Shown: positions 56,448 to 64,000, numbered from the stretch's first letter. The stretch is 64,000 nt of DNA from Lewinellaceae bacterium (GCA_016713985.1 JADJOD010000006.1:62001-126000), one strand, 5' to 3'. The notes: generated by a model from the letters alone, not told the origin. A program made the numbers and translations.

Positions 56448-56540
56448 ATGATGAATGGGGGCGTTGCTCAATGATCCGGGTGGAGGCAATTCATCATTCA
56501 TCATTCATCTCTCATCATTCATCATTCATCATTCATCATT
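56427..56540 (+). repeat. Inverted pair of ATGATGA-type arrays between tauE-like and moaE
   Basis: Units of GATGAAT or GATGAGA (56427-56456) are followed by a ~35-bp spacer and complementary ATTCATC units (56490-56540). It overlaps the last codons of the TauE-like gene and abuts the moaE stop, so both convergent transcripts end in the hairpin. Confidence 0.88.
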
Positions 56541-56542
56541 AT

Positions 56543-56974
56543 TTACGGGTGCGCCGATACCCACACTTCCCCATCCTCGAACACTTCTTTTTTCCAGATT
56601 GGTACCGTTTGTTTCAGCGTGTCGATGGTGTAACGGCAGGCGTCAAAAGCCGCAGCCCGGTGCGCCGCCGACACCGCAATAACCACTGCGGTGTCGCCTA
56701 CCTGCAATACGCCGGTGCGGTGGTGAATGGCAATGGCATGAACCGGCCATTTTGCAAATGCCTGCTCCACAATTCGTTGCATCTCCCGAAGCGCCATACT
56801 TTCATAGGCCTCAAATTCAAGCCGAAGCACCGGCTTTCCCTGCGTGAGGTCGCGTACCGTACCGATAAAAACGTCCACACCGCCGGAGCCGGGCCCGGTC
56901 ACCAGGCCGATGCAGGCCATGACGTCGATGGGAGCGGTAGTGATGTTAAAGTGACTTGTTTGTCGTTGGGCCAT
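56543..56974 (-). CDS. moaE: Molybdopterin synthase large subunit MoaE
   Basis: 143 residues. Conserved: GGVDVFIGTVRD, LRLEFEAYESMALREM, AIAIHHRTGVLQVGDTAV, VSAAHRAAAFDACRYTIDTLKQTVPIWKKEVF, with the catalytic lysine in the last segment. MoaE, with MoaD, adds sulfur to cyclic pyranopterin to form molybdopterin. Last gene of the minus-strand Moco run, 30 bp after moaD. Confidence 0.95.
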   Translation of the reverse strand: MAQRQTSHFNITTAPIDVMACIGLVTGPGSGGVDVFIGTVRDLTQGKPVLRLEFEAYESMALREMQRIVEQAFAKWPVHAIAIHHRTGVLQVGDTAVVIAVSAAHRAAAFDACRYTIDTLKQTVPIWKKEVFEDGEVWVSAHP

Positions 56975-57004
56975 GTTTAATACCGTTTATGGAGCAAAAA
57001 CACC

Positions 57005-57247
57005 TCAGCCCCCGCTTACCGGTGGAATAATCGCCACTTCGTCGCCGGAATTGATTCGGGCATCCGGCGCGGCAAATTCTTCGTTTACCGCCAGTAAAAA
57101 GGAATTGAGCCCGGCGAGCCGGGGGTATTGTTCGGTCAGCATTTGTTTCAGGGTGCCGGCAGTGCTGTGGTCCGGCACTTCGAGGTGGAGTGTGGAGCCG
57201 CCGCAAATTTCTCTGGCGATCCCGAATGCGAGTATTTTGATTTGCAT
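57005..57247 (-). CDS. moaD: Molybdopterin synthase sulfur carrier MoaD
   Basis: 80 residues with a ubiquitin-like fold, ending in the obligatory Gly-Gly (IIPPVSGG), which is thiocarboxylated to pass sulfur to MoaE. Also has the family's NEEFAAPDARINSGDEVAII before the tail. It sits between mobA and moaE. Confidence 0.93.
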   Translation of the reverse strand: MQIKILAFGIAREICGGSTLHLEVPDHSTAGTLKQMLTEQYPRLAGLNSFLLAVNEEFAAPDARINSGDEVAIIPPVSGG

Positions 57248-57318
57248 GTGTGTAGTTTATTCGGATATGGAACACGGATGTTACGGATTGGACACGGATT
57301 TATATCAAAATCCACGGC

Positions 57319-58461
57319 TCATTTGTGTTCCATATCTTTTTCCAACCGAATACCTTTTGCTTCTTCCGGGGTGTTTACGTTCGTCAATGCTGCCGGATCG
57401 GGCGCCTTTAACACCAGGGTATCCGAGTGCAGCAGTACTTTTCGCGGGCAGGAATAACCTTGCGCCAAAAACGACAGTAATATCGCGTAACTCTTTGGTT
57501 CCCAGAGCGTAATGAGCGGTTCCGGCATTTGATCGAAGGGACTTTCAAAAGCCGTGGCTGTTCGGCGTTGCTGGCGGTTTTTCAGCAAAAAATCCAGGGT
57601 GTCGTGGTCCAGCAGGGGTAAATCGCAGGCCACAACCAGCCAGGCCCGGTCGGGCGCCTCGCGAAAAGCCGACAACAAGGCGCCAAAGGGGCCCAGTTCG
57701 GCAAACGTATCGGGCAGGGTCGGGTAAGTCGTCCCCACCTCCTGGCCCGGGCGGCAGGAGATGAATACCTCCTCGCACAGGTTTTTTAATACATCGGCCA
57801 AATATTCCCGTTGCGGTTTGCCGTGCCATGTCATGGCGCCTTTGTCGCGCCCCATCCGAACGCTGTGCCCACCCGCAAGCACGAGACCATTCACGAGGGG
57901 CATTTTTTTCAACATGTCCATTTCAAAAAAGCGCAGGATTCCCGCCTGGTCATCGAGGCGCAAACGGGGGATTTTGTTCGCTTCCGGAAGTATATTTTCC
58001 ACAAAATCAAACACTTGTGTTTCATCATCTGCCAGCAGGATGAGCCGCACGTTGGTCAGTTGCGCCAGGCGCCGGTGCAGGGAATCTTTTTTTGCCGGGT
58101 CAATGATCACGACCTGGGCAGCCGCTTCGTGGTGGTTGCCATTGACAAAAATCAGGTCGGTTTCGTTAAAGATCCGGCGAAACTGGTGTGTACCCCAGGA
58201 GGCATTTACCTGCAAGCGGCGGCTGTGAATGGCATCGGTATATTCGGCGGTTGCCCCTGCCGCGAGCGCCTCCGGCAACCCGGCGCCTGGCGTGTGATCG
58301 GCATCGAGGTAGGCGCATTGATAACGGTCGCTCAGGGCCGCGATCAGCTGCCGGGCAAGGCGCTGGATATTGCCGCAGCCGGTGCCGACAAAAGCCCATT
58401 CGTTGCGCCCGAAACGCCCCAGTGACGGGCGGGTGAGTTTGCTGTGCTTGGTGTGTGTCAT
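57319..58461 (-). CDS. mobA: Molybdenum cofactor guanylyltransferase MobA with an extra N-terminal domain
   Basis: 380 residues from ATG 58461; its ATG overlaps the moaC stop by 4 bp (ATGA), so it is translationally coupled. The C-terminal half is MobA: VNGLVLAGGHSVRMGRDKGAMTWHGKPQ (NTP-transferase motif), WLVVACDLPLLDHDTLDFLL. The N-terminal ~170 residues look like a MobB-type P-loop fold (AFVGTGCGNIQRLARQL, AYLDADH), but the Walker A lysine is missing, so nucleotide binding there is doubtful. MobA links GMP to molybdopterin to make MGD. Confidence 0.88.
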   Translation of the reverse strand: MTHTKHSKLTRPSLGRFGRNEWAFVGTGCGNIQRLARQLIAALSDRYQCAYLDADHTPGAGLPEALAAGATAEYTDAIHSRRLQVNASWGTHQFRRIFNETDLIFVNGNHHEAAAQVVIIDPAKKDSLHRRLAQLTNVRLILLADDETQVFDFVENILPEANKIPRLRLDDQAGILRFFEMDMLKKMPLVNGLVLAGGHSVRMGRDKGAMTWHGKPQREYLADVLKNLCEEVFISCRPGQEVGTTYPTLPDTFAELGPFGALLSAFREAPDRAWLVVACDLPLLDHDTLDFLLKNRQQRRTATAFESPFDQMPEPLITLWEPKSYAILLSFLAQGYSCPRKVLLHSDTLVLKAPDPAALTNVNTPEEAKGIRLEKDMEHK

Positions 58462-58943
58462 CGGTGTTCCGTACGTTGAAAATTGCGTTTTCCCCCGGTT
58501 TTTGCCATGAGTTTGGTTTCCCGTATGACAATATCGTGTGAAAGCGCCTTGCACATATCGTATACCGTCAGCGCCGCCATACTCGCTCCAACAAGCGCTC
58601 CCATTTCCACGCCGGTTTTGGCGGTGATGACAGCGGTGCAATCGATTACAACTTGTTGATTTTCATCAAGATGTATTTCTATTTGGCAATGATCCAACCC
58701 AAGCGGGTGACAAAGCGGGATCAGGTCGCCGGTTTTTTTGGCAGCCATAATACCCGCCAGAACCGCCGTTTGGAATACGCTGCCTTTCGCGGAGCGCAGG
58801 TCGTCACCGTCGGTCAGTTGAGCCAGTACTTCTGCCGGCAGCACCACGATGCTGCGCGCCGTGGCGCTGCGCCGGGTGGCTGTTTTTTGGCCGGTGTCGA
58901 CCATGTGGGCGCGGCCGTCGGAGTCGAGATGGGTGAAGGTCAT
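58458..58943 (-). CDS. moaC: Cyclic pyranopterin monophosphate synthase MoaC
   Basis: 161 residues. MoaC signature: THLDSDGRAHMVDTGQK near the start, IPLCHPLGLDHCQIEI (metal/substrate His and Cys), and TGVEMGALVGASMAALTVYDMCKAL. With MoaA it makes the first cofactor intermediate from GTP. Stop overlaps the mobA start. Confidence 0.97.
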   Translation of the reverse strand: MTFTHLDSDGRAHMVDTGQKTATRRSATARSIVVLPAEVLAQLTDGDDLRSAKGSVFQTAVLAGIMAAKKTGDLIPLCHPLGLDHCQIEIHLDENQQVVIDCTAVITAKTGVEMGALVGASMAALTVYDMCKALSHDIVIRETKLMAKTGGKRNFQRTEHR

Positions 58944-59054
58944 GTTTAGTTGTGGTTTGAAGGACTAACGATTACCCAAAGAAGGAATGCCGATTTCAGA
59001 TGAAAGGTTGCCGGTTTTTGATGTTTTTGCAAGTTTTTCAGAAAAGTCAAAAAT

Positions 59055-59095
59055 TCTTAAGTAGTAGGACGGAAATCTTTTCCGTCTTACTTCTT
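59055..59095 (+). repeat. Dispersed palindromic element, core only
   Basis: A palindrome TAGTAGGACGGAAA / TTTTCCGTC preceded by AAG and followed by TTACTTCTT, related to the core of the 12204, 55489 and 63046 copies but without their TTCATT...GTTCCGAAG tail. Located in the 156-bp gap between moeA and moaC, where it probably ends moeA transcription. Confidence 0.7.
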
Positions 59096-59099
59096 ATGC

Positions 59100-60353
59100 T
59101 CACACAAACCGCCACACCCGGAACACTTCACCCGCCGCAAACTCCGTCTTTTCCATCGGCAATTCCAAAAACGCATCGGCGTCGAGCAGGTTGGCGAAAT
59201 CGCCCGAACCGTGGCCTTCCAGCGGTTCGGCCCACAAACGCGCCTCGTGGTCCCGTGTCAGTTTTACCTGCAAAAAACAAGTCAGTGGCGGTTCGAAACG
59301 CGCGGGTTTTGCCAGGACGGCAAATTCCGGAGATTCGGGCGGAAAACCGAGCGAAGCCTCCAGCCAGGGCAGCACGTAGCGATGCAAACACATAAACGTC
59401 GAAACCGGGTTGCCGGGCAAGGCAAAGACCAGGCCTCGTTCGCCGAATGTACCGAACCAAAACGGCTTGCCGGGGCGCTGCCGCACCTTGTGGAAACGCA
59501 GGTGTACCCCCGTCTCTTCCAGCACTTTCGGTATATAATCGAATTTACCCATAGACACGCCGCCGCTCAGCAGCAGCACGTCGAAGCCGGCCTGGCAGCG
59601 GGCAACTTCCCGGCGAATGAGTTCCGGATCGTCGGGCAGGTGAAGCATGGTGGCATCGATACCGTAACGTTGCAGCGCGGCATGTGTGGAATAGATGTTC
59701 GAGCGCCGGATTTGGTAGGGCGACGGAGTGTCCGCCACGTCCACCAGTTCGTCGCCGGAAGAAAGGACGGCGACACGTGGCAGTTTTTTCACCCGCACTT
59801 CGGATTTGCCCAGGGCGGCGGCCATGCCGATTTGGGCAGGGCCGATGACCTGCCCGGCAGCGATGACGATTTCTCCCTGCCGCCGGTCGGTACCCTGAAC
59901 GTGGATATTTTGCCCTTTCCGGACCGGCTCTGCCGCAATTTGTGCCACGCCGTCGGCAATATGCAGGTTCCCATAAGGAACCACGGTGTCGGCGGATGTG
60001 GAAAGCGCCGCGCCGGTCATCACCTCGATAGCGAATGAGGAATGAGGGGTGATGAGTGATGAATGATGAATGAGGAATGATGAATGAGGAGTGGGGAGTG
60101 GGGGTAAATCGGGGGGCGGGCTGCCGGCGGCCTGGGTTGCTGCGATGGCAAACCTGCGACACCCCGCTTCATAGTCGGCAAAACGAATGGCGATGCCATC
60201 CATGGTCACGCGGTTGTAGGGCGGCAGGTCGCGGTCTGCGGCGATGTTTTCAGCCAGCACACGGCCCCGTGCTGCGAGAAACGGCACTGTTTCCACCCCA
60301 AAATCTTTACAGTGCGACAAGACAATTTGTTCGGCTTCGCTGACGCTTATCAT
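59100..60353 (-). CDS. moeA: Molybdopterin molybdotransferase MoeA with an in-frame repeat insert
   Basis: 417 residues from ATG 60353 (MISVSEAEQIVL); an ATG 18 bp earlier also fits. MoeA domains: ARGRVLAENIAADRDLPPYNRVTMDGIAIR, VMTGAALSTSADTVVPYG, the MoCF-type RRSNIYSTHA, GGVSMGKFDYIPKVLEETG and FALPGNPVSTFMCLHRYVLPWLE. It inserts molybdate into adenylylated molybdopterin. A His/Ser-rich stretch (about residues 83-107, PHSSFLIHHSS) is encoded by an ATGATGA-type array exactly where homologues have a short loop. Confidence 0.94.
   Translation of the reverse strand: MISVSEAEQIVLSHCKDFGVETVPFLAARGRVLAENIAADRDLPPYNRVTMDGIAIRFADYEAGCRRFAIAATQAAGSPPPDLPPLPTPHSSFLIHHSSLITPHSSFAIEVMTGAALSTSADTVVPYGNLHIADGVAQIAAEPVRKGQNIHVQGTDRRQGEIVIAAGQVIGPAQIGMAAALGKSEVRVKKLPRVAVLSSGDELVDVADTPSPYQIRRSNIYSTHAALQRYGIDATMLHLPDDPELIRREVARCQAGFDVLLLSGGVSMGKFDYIPKVLEETGVHLRFHKVRQRPGKPFWFGTFGERGLVFALPGNPVSTFMCLHRYVLPWLEASLGFPPESPEFAVLAKPARFEPPLTCFLQVKLTRDHEARLWAEPLEGHGSGDFANLLDADAFLELPMEKTEFAAGEVFRVWRFV
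60032..60103 (+). repeat. ATGATGA-type array inside moeA
   Basis: About nine related units (GAATGAG, GATGAAT, GGTGATGA and similar) in one orientation. Translated on the minus strand they give PHSSF or IHHSSL-type residues. Related to the array at 56427-56540. Confidence 0.8.
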
Positions 60354-60394
60354 ATTGGTAATGAATGACAAATGACGAAATAACCATCCCTCCC

Positions 60395-61381
60395 CTATCC
60401 TCCGATCGTCGCCATGGATTCTTCAACCGGTATTCCACGCCGCGCCTCTTCCGCTTCCCAGCCGTTTTTGTGGCGATGGTTCAAAACATACAATAACCGG
60501 TCGGTCAATTCCGAATCGGTCAGGCCCGAGCGCATCAGGTCGCGAAGGTGGAGCACGCCGTGATCGTACAGACAGGTTTTTAAAACACCCTGCGGGGTAA
60601 TACGCAGGCGGTTGCAGGTGCCGCAGAACGTGCGTGACCAGGCCGCGATGATGCCTACATTGCCCCGGTGCCCCGGTATCCGGTAGTTCATCGACGTGGA
60701 AAAGGGCGGATCGGGTATTTTTTCAAGGTCCGGCCATGTTTCGCTGAGGGTGTCCAGGATGCGGCGATGATCCCAAAGCGGCCGGGTATTGAGGTGATCG
60801 CCGCCGTTGAAGGGCATTTCTTCGATAAAACGCACCCCCACCGGCAGGTTTTGAGTCAATCGGGTGAGTGGAATGATGTCCTCCGTATTTTGCCCGTCCA
60901 TGACAACGGCATTGATCTTTACCGGGATGTTGTGCCGCAACAAGGCGTCCAAGGTATCGAGCACTTGTGGCAGTTCGTCGCGGCGGGAAATCTGGAAAAA
61001 CCGCTCGCGGTCGAGTGTATCGAGGCTGAGGTTGACACTGTGGATGCCTGTTTTTTTCAGTTCCGGCACCAGCGGCGCGGTGACTACCCCGTTGGTTGTG
61101 AGGTTGATTTGTTGCAAACCTTCCAGCCGCGAGAGTTCTGTGAGGAATTTCATCAGGTCTTTTCGGACAAACGGCTCCCCTCCGGTAATGCGTATCTTAT
61201 TGATTCCCAGCCCGATGAGAACCCGGCATAAACGCAACATTTCTTCGTAACTCAGCAAGGCGCTGCGGGAAAGCCATTGCAGGCCGTGTTCGGGCATGCA
61301 GTAGTGGCAGCGCAGGTTGCACCGGTCGGTCACCGCAAGGCGGAGGTAATTGATGGTTCGGCCGTGGTTGTCGAGTAGCAA
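60395..61381 (-). CDS. moaA: GTP 3',8-cyclase MoaA
   Basis: 328 residues, starting at TTG 61381 (LLDNHGRTINYLRLAVTDRC); no in-frame ATG precedes it. Radical-SAM cluster motif DRCNLRCHYCMPE, GGEPFVR, a second cluster region FCGTCNRLRITPQGVLKTC, and the C-terminal GG (ATIGG) needed for catalysis. With MoaC it starts molybdenum-cofactor synthesis. It is the first of the minus-strand Moco genes here. Confidence 0.96.
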   Translation of the reverse strand: MLLDNHGRTINYLRLAVTDRCNLRCHYCMPEHGLQWLSRSALLSYEEMLRLCRVLIGLGINKIRITGGEPFVRKDLMKFLTELSRLEGLQQINLTTNGVVTAPLVPELKKTGIHSVNLSLDTLDRERFFQISRRDELPQVLDTLDALLRHNIPVKINAVVMDGQNTEDIIPLTRLTQNLPVGVRFIEEMPFNGGDHLNTRPLWDHRRILDTLSETWPDLEKIPDPPFSTSMNYRIPGHRGNVGIIAAWSRTFCGTCNRLRITPQGVLKTCLYDHGVLHLRDLMRSGLTDSELTDRLLYVLNHRHKNGWEAEEARRGIPVEESMATIGG

Positions 61382-61417
61382 TGTGTGATGCGGTTTAGAA
61401 AAGTTTATATGAATTAT

Positions 61418-61888
61418 TTAGCGGAGTTGCCGGAAAGACCCTGGATACGGATCATTTTTGTGCGGTATCCCGTCTTCCAGGTATTCTTCCCCGGTGGATG
61501 CAAAACCGAAACCTTCATAAAATTTCAGCAAATAGGATTGTGCGCCGATTTTAATCGGTTGATTTCCAAAAAGATGGATACACATATTAATACTTCGTTG
61601 CATCAATAATTTTCCGGCTCCGGCGCCCCGCGCCAGGGGGGAAGATACTACGCGGCCGATGGAGACAAAACCTTCATAAGCCAGTCCTTCGGGCAAAAGG
61701 CGCGTGTAACAAAGCAGTCTCCCTGTGGGGTTGCGCCCCATCAGGTGCCAGCAATGCGGGTCTTTTCCGTCGGCGTCGAGATAAGGGCAGTTTTGTTCCA
61801 CGATAAAAACTTCCTGCCGAAGCGCCATGATGTCGTAAAGTTCGTACGCGGTAAGCTGGTGGAAGGGTAAACAGGAAAAATTGAGCAT
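61418..61888 (-). CDS. GNAT acetyltransferase (ElaA-like)
   Basis: 156 residues from ATG 61888 (MLNFSCLPFHQLTAYELYDIMALRQEVFIVEQNCPY), chosen because it follows the promoter box by 20 bp. ElaA-type landmarks: FIVEQNCPYLDADGKD, SIGRVVSSPLARGAGAGKLLM (acetyl-CoA loop), AQSYLLKFYEGFGF. Substrate unknown; it lies by itself upstream of the Moco genes, on the same strand. Confidence 0.85.
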   Translation of the reverse strand: MLNFSCLPFHQLTAYELYDIMALRQEVFIVEQNCPYLDADGKDPHCWHLMGRNPTGRLLCYTRLLPEGLAYEGFVSIGRVVSSPLARGAGAGKLLMQRSINMCIHLFGNQPIKIGAQSYLLKFYEGFGFASTGEEYLEDGIPHKNDPYPGSFRQLR

Positions 61889-61907
61889 CGGTTGTGTGAA
61901 TTGACTG

Positions 61908-61915
61908 CAAAAATA
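61908..61915 (-). promoter_or_regulatory. -7 box of the ElaA-like GNAT gene
   Basis: The minus strand reads TATTTTTG followed by CAG, matching TAnnTTTG, 20 bp upstream of ATG 61888, giving a leader of about 13 bases. Confidence 0.5.
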
Positions 61916-61970
61916 CCGGACCTGCACGTATAATTGGTGGAACAAGACCGATGTTTGCCGGTGGTTTTTA

Positions 61971-61978
61971 TAATTTTG
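61971..61978 (+). promoter_or_regulatory. -7 box of the DUF2911 gene
   Basis: TAATTTTG followed by CC at 61971-61978, 49 bp upstream of ATG 62027. A TTTG at 61954-61957 is too close (13 bp) to be a standard -33. Confidence 0.4.
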
Positions 61979-62026
61979 CCAACCATTTTCCGACAAGTGT
62001 GTTTCAACACCAAATTTTATCACAAC

Positions 62027-62892
62027 ATGAAAAAACTATCCTTTTCAACTGCCTTTTTGTTGCTGGTGACCTTTATGCCGGCATTTTCACAGATCAAAAC
62101 ACCTCAGCCGAGCCCTACCTGCAAGGTAAGCCAGGATGTCGGTTTGATCAAAGTGGACCTCGATTACTCCCGTCCAAGCGCCAAAGGCCGCAAAGTTATG
62201 GGAGATGTGGTGCCTTTTGGCGCTTTGTGGCGCACCGGCGCCAATGCATCCACCAAAGTATCGTTCAGCGATGACGCCTCCGCAGGTGGAGTAAAACTCG
62301 CGAAAGGTACTTATGCCTTGTACACCATTCCGGGAGAAAAAGAATGGACCATTATTTTTTACAAAAACACGACCTTCTGGGCGCGCCCGATGCCGCCGAT
62401 TTTAAGGAAGAAGACGTAGCCGCGCGTTTCAACGTACCGGTTACGCCCCTCAACGACAAGGTGGAAACCTTTACGATGAACTTCAACAACCTGAAAAACA
62501 ACGGCGCCGATCTCGAAATCAGCTGGGAAAACACCAAAGTTATCGTGCCGATCACGGTGGATACCGACGGCAAGGTGATGGCAGACATCAAAGCCACGAT
62601 GGACGGCCCCTCTTCCAACTCCTACTGGGCGGCTGGCCGTTACTATTTTGAAGAGAAAAAAGACATGAAGCAGGCCTTAGACTGGGTGAACAAAGCCATG
62701 GAAAAAGGCGGCGAAAAATTCTGGATGCTGCGTGTAAAAGCGCAAATCCAGGCAGAACTGGGCCAGGTGAAAGAAGCTATTGCCACGGCTGAAAAAAGCA
62801 TCGAACAAGCCAAAGCCGAAAAAAATGACGACTACGTTCGGATGAATGAAAAATCCATCGCCGAATGGAAGAAAAAAGCAGGCATTAAATAA
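62027..62892 (+). CDS. DUF2911 periplasmic protein, frameshifted
   Basis: 288 residues after correction. ATG 62027 begins a signal peptide (MKKLSFSTAFLLLVTFMPAFSQ). The first part holds the family core (VDLDYSRPSAKGRKVMGDVVPFGALWRTGANASTKVSF, WTIIFYKN). One G is missing in the GGG run at 62379-62381, so the frame stops at 62419. In the corrected frame the protein continues GAPDAADFKEEDVAARFNV, then a helical C-terminus (WDYWAAGRYYFEEKKDMKQALDWV type). Function unknown; likely lipid- or sugar-binding beta-sandwich. Confidence 0.82.
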
Positions 62893-62920
62893 TTGTCCGC
62901 CTGAATACACCACGAACTAC

Positions 62921-62957
62921 GGGCGGCCTTTTCTCCGGAAAGGGCCGCCTTTTTTGT
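62921..62957 (+). terminator. Rho-independent terminator after the DUF2911 gene
   Basis: A GC-rich stem GGCGGCCTTTTC / GGAAAGGGCCGCC, followed by TTTTTTG, 28 bp after the stop. Confidence 0.85.
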
Positions 62958-63045
62958 TTTTTGTATCGCGGAGGGGATATCCTGTCTACATCCTCCACTA
63001 TTTTACTGCTATATTTGCTTTACAATTGATTGTTAACCGCTTTTA

Positions 63046-63112
63046 AGTAGCAGGGCGGAAACCTTTTCCGTCCAGGTGATTCATTTTCAGAATGTTCCGA
63101 AGAAAATTGGTG
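63046..63112 (+). repeat. Dispersed palindromic element, copy 4, adjoining a promoter box
   Basis: AGTAGCAGGGCGGAAA / TTTTCCGTCC, then GATTCATTTTCAGAA, TGTTCCGAAGAAAATTGG, leading to TAATTTTG at 63118-63125, with the same order as copy 2. Confidence 0.85.
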
Positions 63113-63117
63113 TCATT

Positions 63118-63125
63118 TAATTTTG
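63118..63125 (+). promoter_or_regulatory. -7 box before the esterase gene
   Basis: TAATTTTG followed by CCC, 14 bp before ATG 63139. It immediately follows dispersed element copy 4. Confidence 0.45.
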
Positions 63126-63138
63126 CCCTTGTACTTAT

Positions 63139-64000
63139 ATGAAAAAAATACTTACCTCCGTTTTGTTGTTTTCCACCGTCGCCCTAACGGCGGCCTTCGC
63201 CCAGAACCCGGGTTGCGACGGCATACGGTACAAGAATAATGTTTTTACCGGCGTCAAAAAAACCACGGTGCAATACGCTACGGCGGTAAATCAGGCCAAC
63301 GTCTCGCTGGAATTGATGATGGACGTATACGAGCCGGAAGGCGACATTATCGCCAAACGCCCGGTGGTGGTGCTGGCGCACGGCGGCAGTTTTATGACCG
63401 GCAACAAAACCGATATGAAACGCTGGTGCGAACTCTTAGCCAAAAAAGGCTATGTGGCCGCTTCCATCCAGTACCGGCTTTTCCCGCTCTTTATTTTGGG
63501 TTTGCCCGATTCCACGGAGATTTTTGACACAGCCGTGCGGGCCGTAGGCGATATGAAGTGCGCCGTGCGATTCCTCCGGGAAGATGCCGCCACTGCCGGC
63601 GTTTTTCGCGCCGATCCGGACAATATTTTTGTCGGCGGGTATTCGGCGGGCTCCGTAATTGCCTTACACGCGGGTTTTCTCGACAGCAACGACGTCGTGC
63701 CTTCCTTCATCCAAACCATCCTCGACGCAAACGGAGGGGTGAACGGCAATACCGGAAGTACCCTCAACCAGACCTACTCTTCTTCTATAAAAGCCGTGGT
63801 AAACATGTCCGGCGGTCTGTACCGCAGTTTCTGGGTTGATGCCGGCAACGTGCCGGTGACCAGTATTCACGGCGACAACGACGGAACGGTCCCCTACACC
63901 AGCGGACTCGCGGCCAATATCGCCTACCTGGAAGGCAGCAGCCTGGTCCGGCAGGAGGCAAATAATGCCGGTTTGTTGAATGACTTAGTCACCGTGCCGG
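63139..64000 (+). CDS. Exported alpha/beta-hydrolase (esterase/lipase), C-terminus beyond the window
   Basis: At least 287 residues; the frame stays open to the end of the window. ATG 63139 starts a signal peptide (ILTSVLLFSTVALTAAFAQN). The alpha/beta-hydrolase core shows VVVLAHGGSFMTGNKT (oxyanion HGG), the nucleophile elbow GGYSAGSV, and SIHGDNDGTVPY for the acidic/His region. The N-terminal PGCDGIRYKNNVF resembles Bacteroidota carboxylesterases. Substrate unknown; the catalytic His would lie at or beyond the cut end. Confidence 0.88.
   Translation, partial: MKKILTSVLLFSTVALTAAFAQNPGCDGIRYKNNVFTGVKKTTVQYATAVNQANVSLELMMDVYEPEGDIIAKRPVVVLAHGGSFMTGNKTDMKRWCELLAKKGYVAASIQYRLFPLFILGLPDSTEIFDTAVRAVGDMKCAVRFLREDAATAGVFRADPDNIFVGGYSAGSVIALHAGFLDSNDVVPSFIQTILDANGGVNGNTGSTLNQTYSSSIKAVVNMSGGLYRSFWVDAGNVPVTSIHGDNDGTVPYTSGLAANIAYLEGSSLVRQEANNAGLLNDLVTVP

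Overview
The window looks like a chromosomal piece of a gliding Bacteroidota, most likely a Saprospiria-type bacterium. The evidence is a type IX secretion (T9SS) core locus in the order porP-gldK-gldL-gldM-gldN, very large HYR-repeat adhesins ending in T9SS sorting domains, PorP/SprF and OmpA-type accessory proteins, many Bacteroidota-specific outer-membrane families, and promoter -7 boxes of the form TAnnTTTG. Class-level placement is inference; no rRNA or tRNA gene was recognised.

Layout. 1-6.3 kb: the end of an E2 acyltransferase gene, a lytic transglycosylase and envelope proteins. 6.4-7.6 kb: paaB-paaC without paaA. 7.6-11.1 kb: an LD-carboxypeptidase and two tandem COG4299 acyltransferase-like membrane proteins, one intact and one with four frameshifts. 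11.2-12.2 kb: an Smr-domain protein. 12.35-18.35 kb: the T9SS core, all on the minus strand. 18.4-20.8 kb: a COG1331 thioredoxin-domain protein carrying two in-frame repeat arrays. 20.9-24.5 kb: a four-gene envelope module (coiled-coil protein, small membrane protein, PspA-like protein, substrate-binding/OmpA hybrid) that I regard as the best candidate for an undescribed system. 24.7-27.3 kb: glycosyltransferase, GNAT, aldo/keto reductase, ferredoxin. 27.5-44.6 kb: an adhesin locus with two giant proteins, a PorP/SprF and an OmpA/SPOR protein; the giants carry cohesin-like modules and one also a dockerin-like module. 45.3-55.4 kb: CorA, sirtuin, amino-acid permease, a lipoprotein, LOG-family protein, thioredoxin, chorismate synthase with a repeat array in its coding frame, a tocopherol-cyclase-like protein and a phosphoesterase. 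55.7-61.4 kb: a TauE/SafE transporter beside a molybdenum-cofactor cluster (moaA, moeA, moaC, mobA, moaD, moaE). 61.4-64 kb: GNAT, a DUF2911 protein and a truncated esterase.

Two window-wide themes stand out. First, short tandem arrays of 7-, 8-, 9- or 25-bp units, usually as an inverted pair around a spacer, occur at eleven places, four of them translated in frame inside conserved genes (COG1331 twice, aroC, moeA). A separate family of about 66 bp is a GGCGGAAA/TTTCCGCC palindrome with a conserved tail that sometimes ends in a promoter-like box. Second, about a dozen single-base disruptions, mostly in homopolymers, break otherwise well-conserved genes. This looks more like residual consensus error from error-prone reads than mass pseudogenisation, so the 'broken' calls should be checked against reads before being believed.
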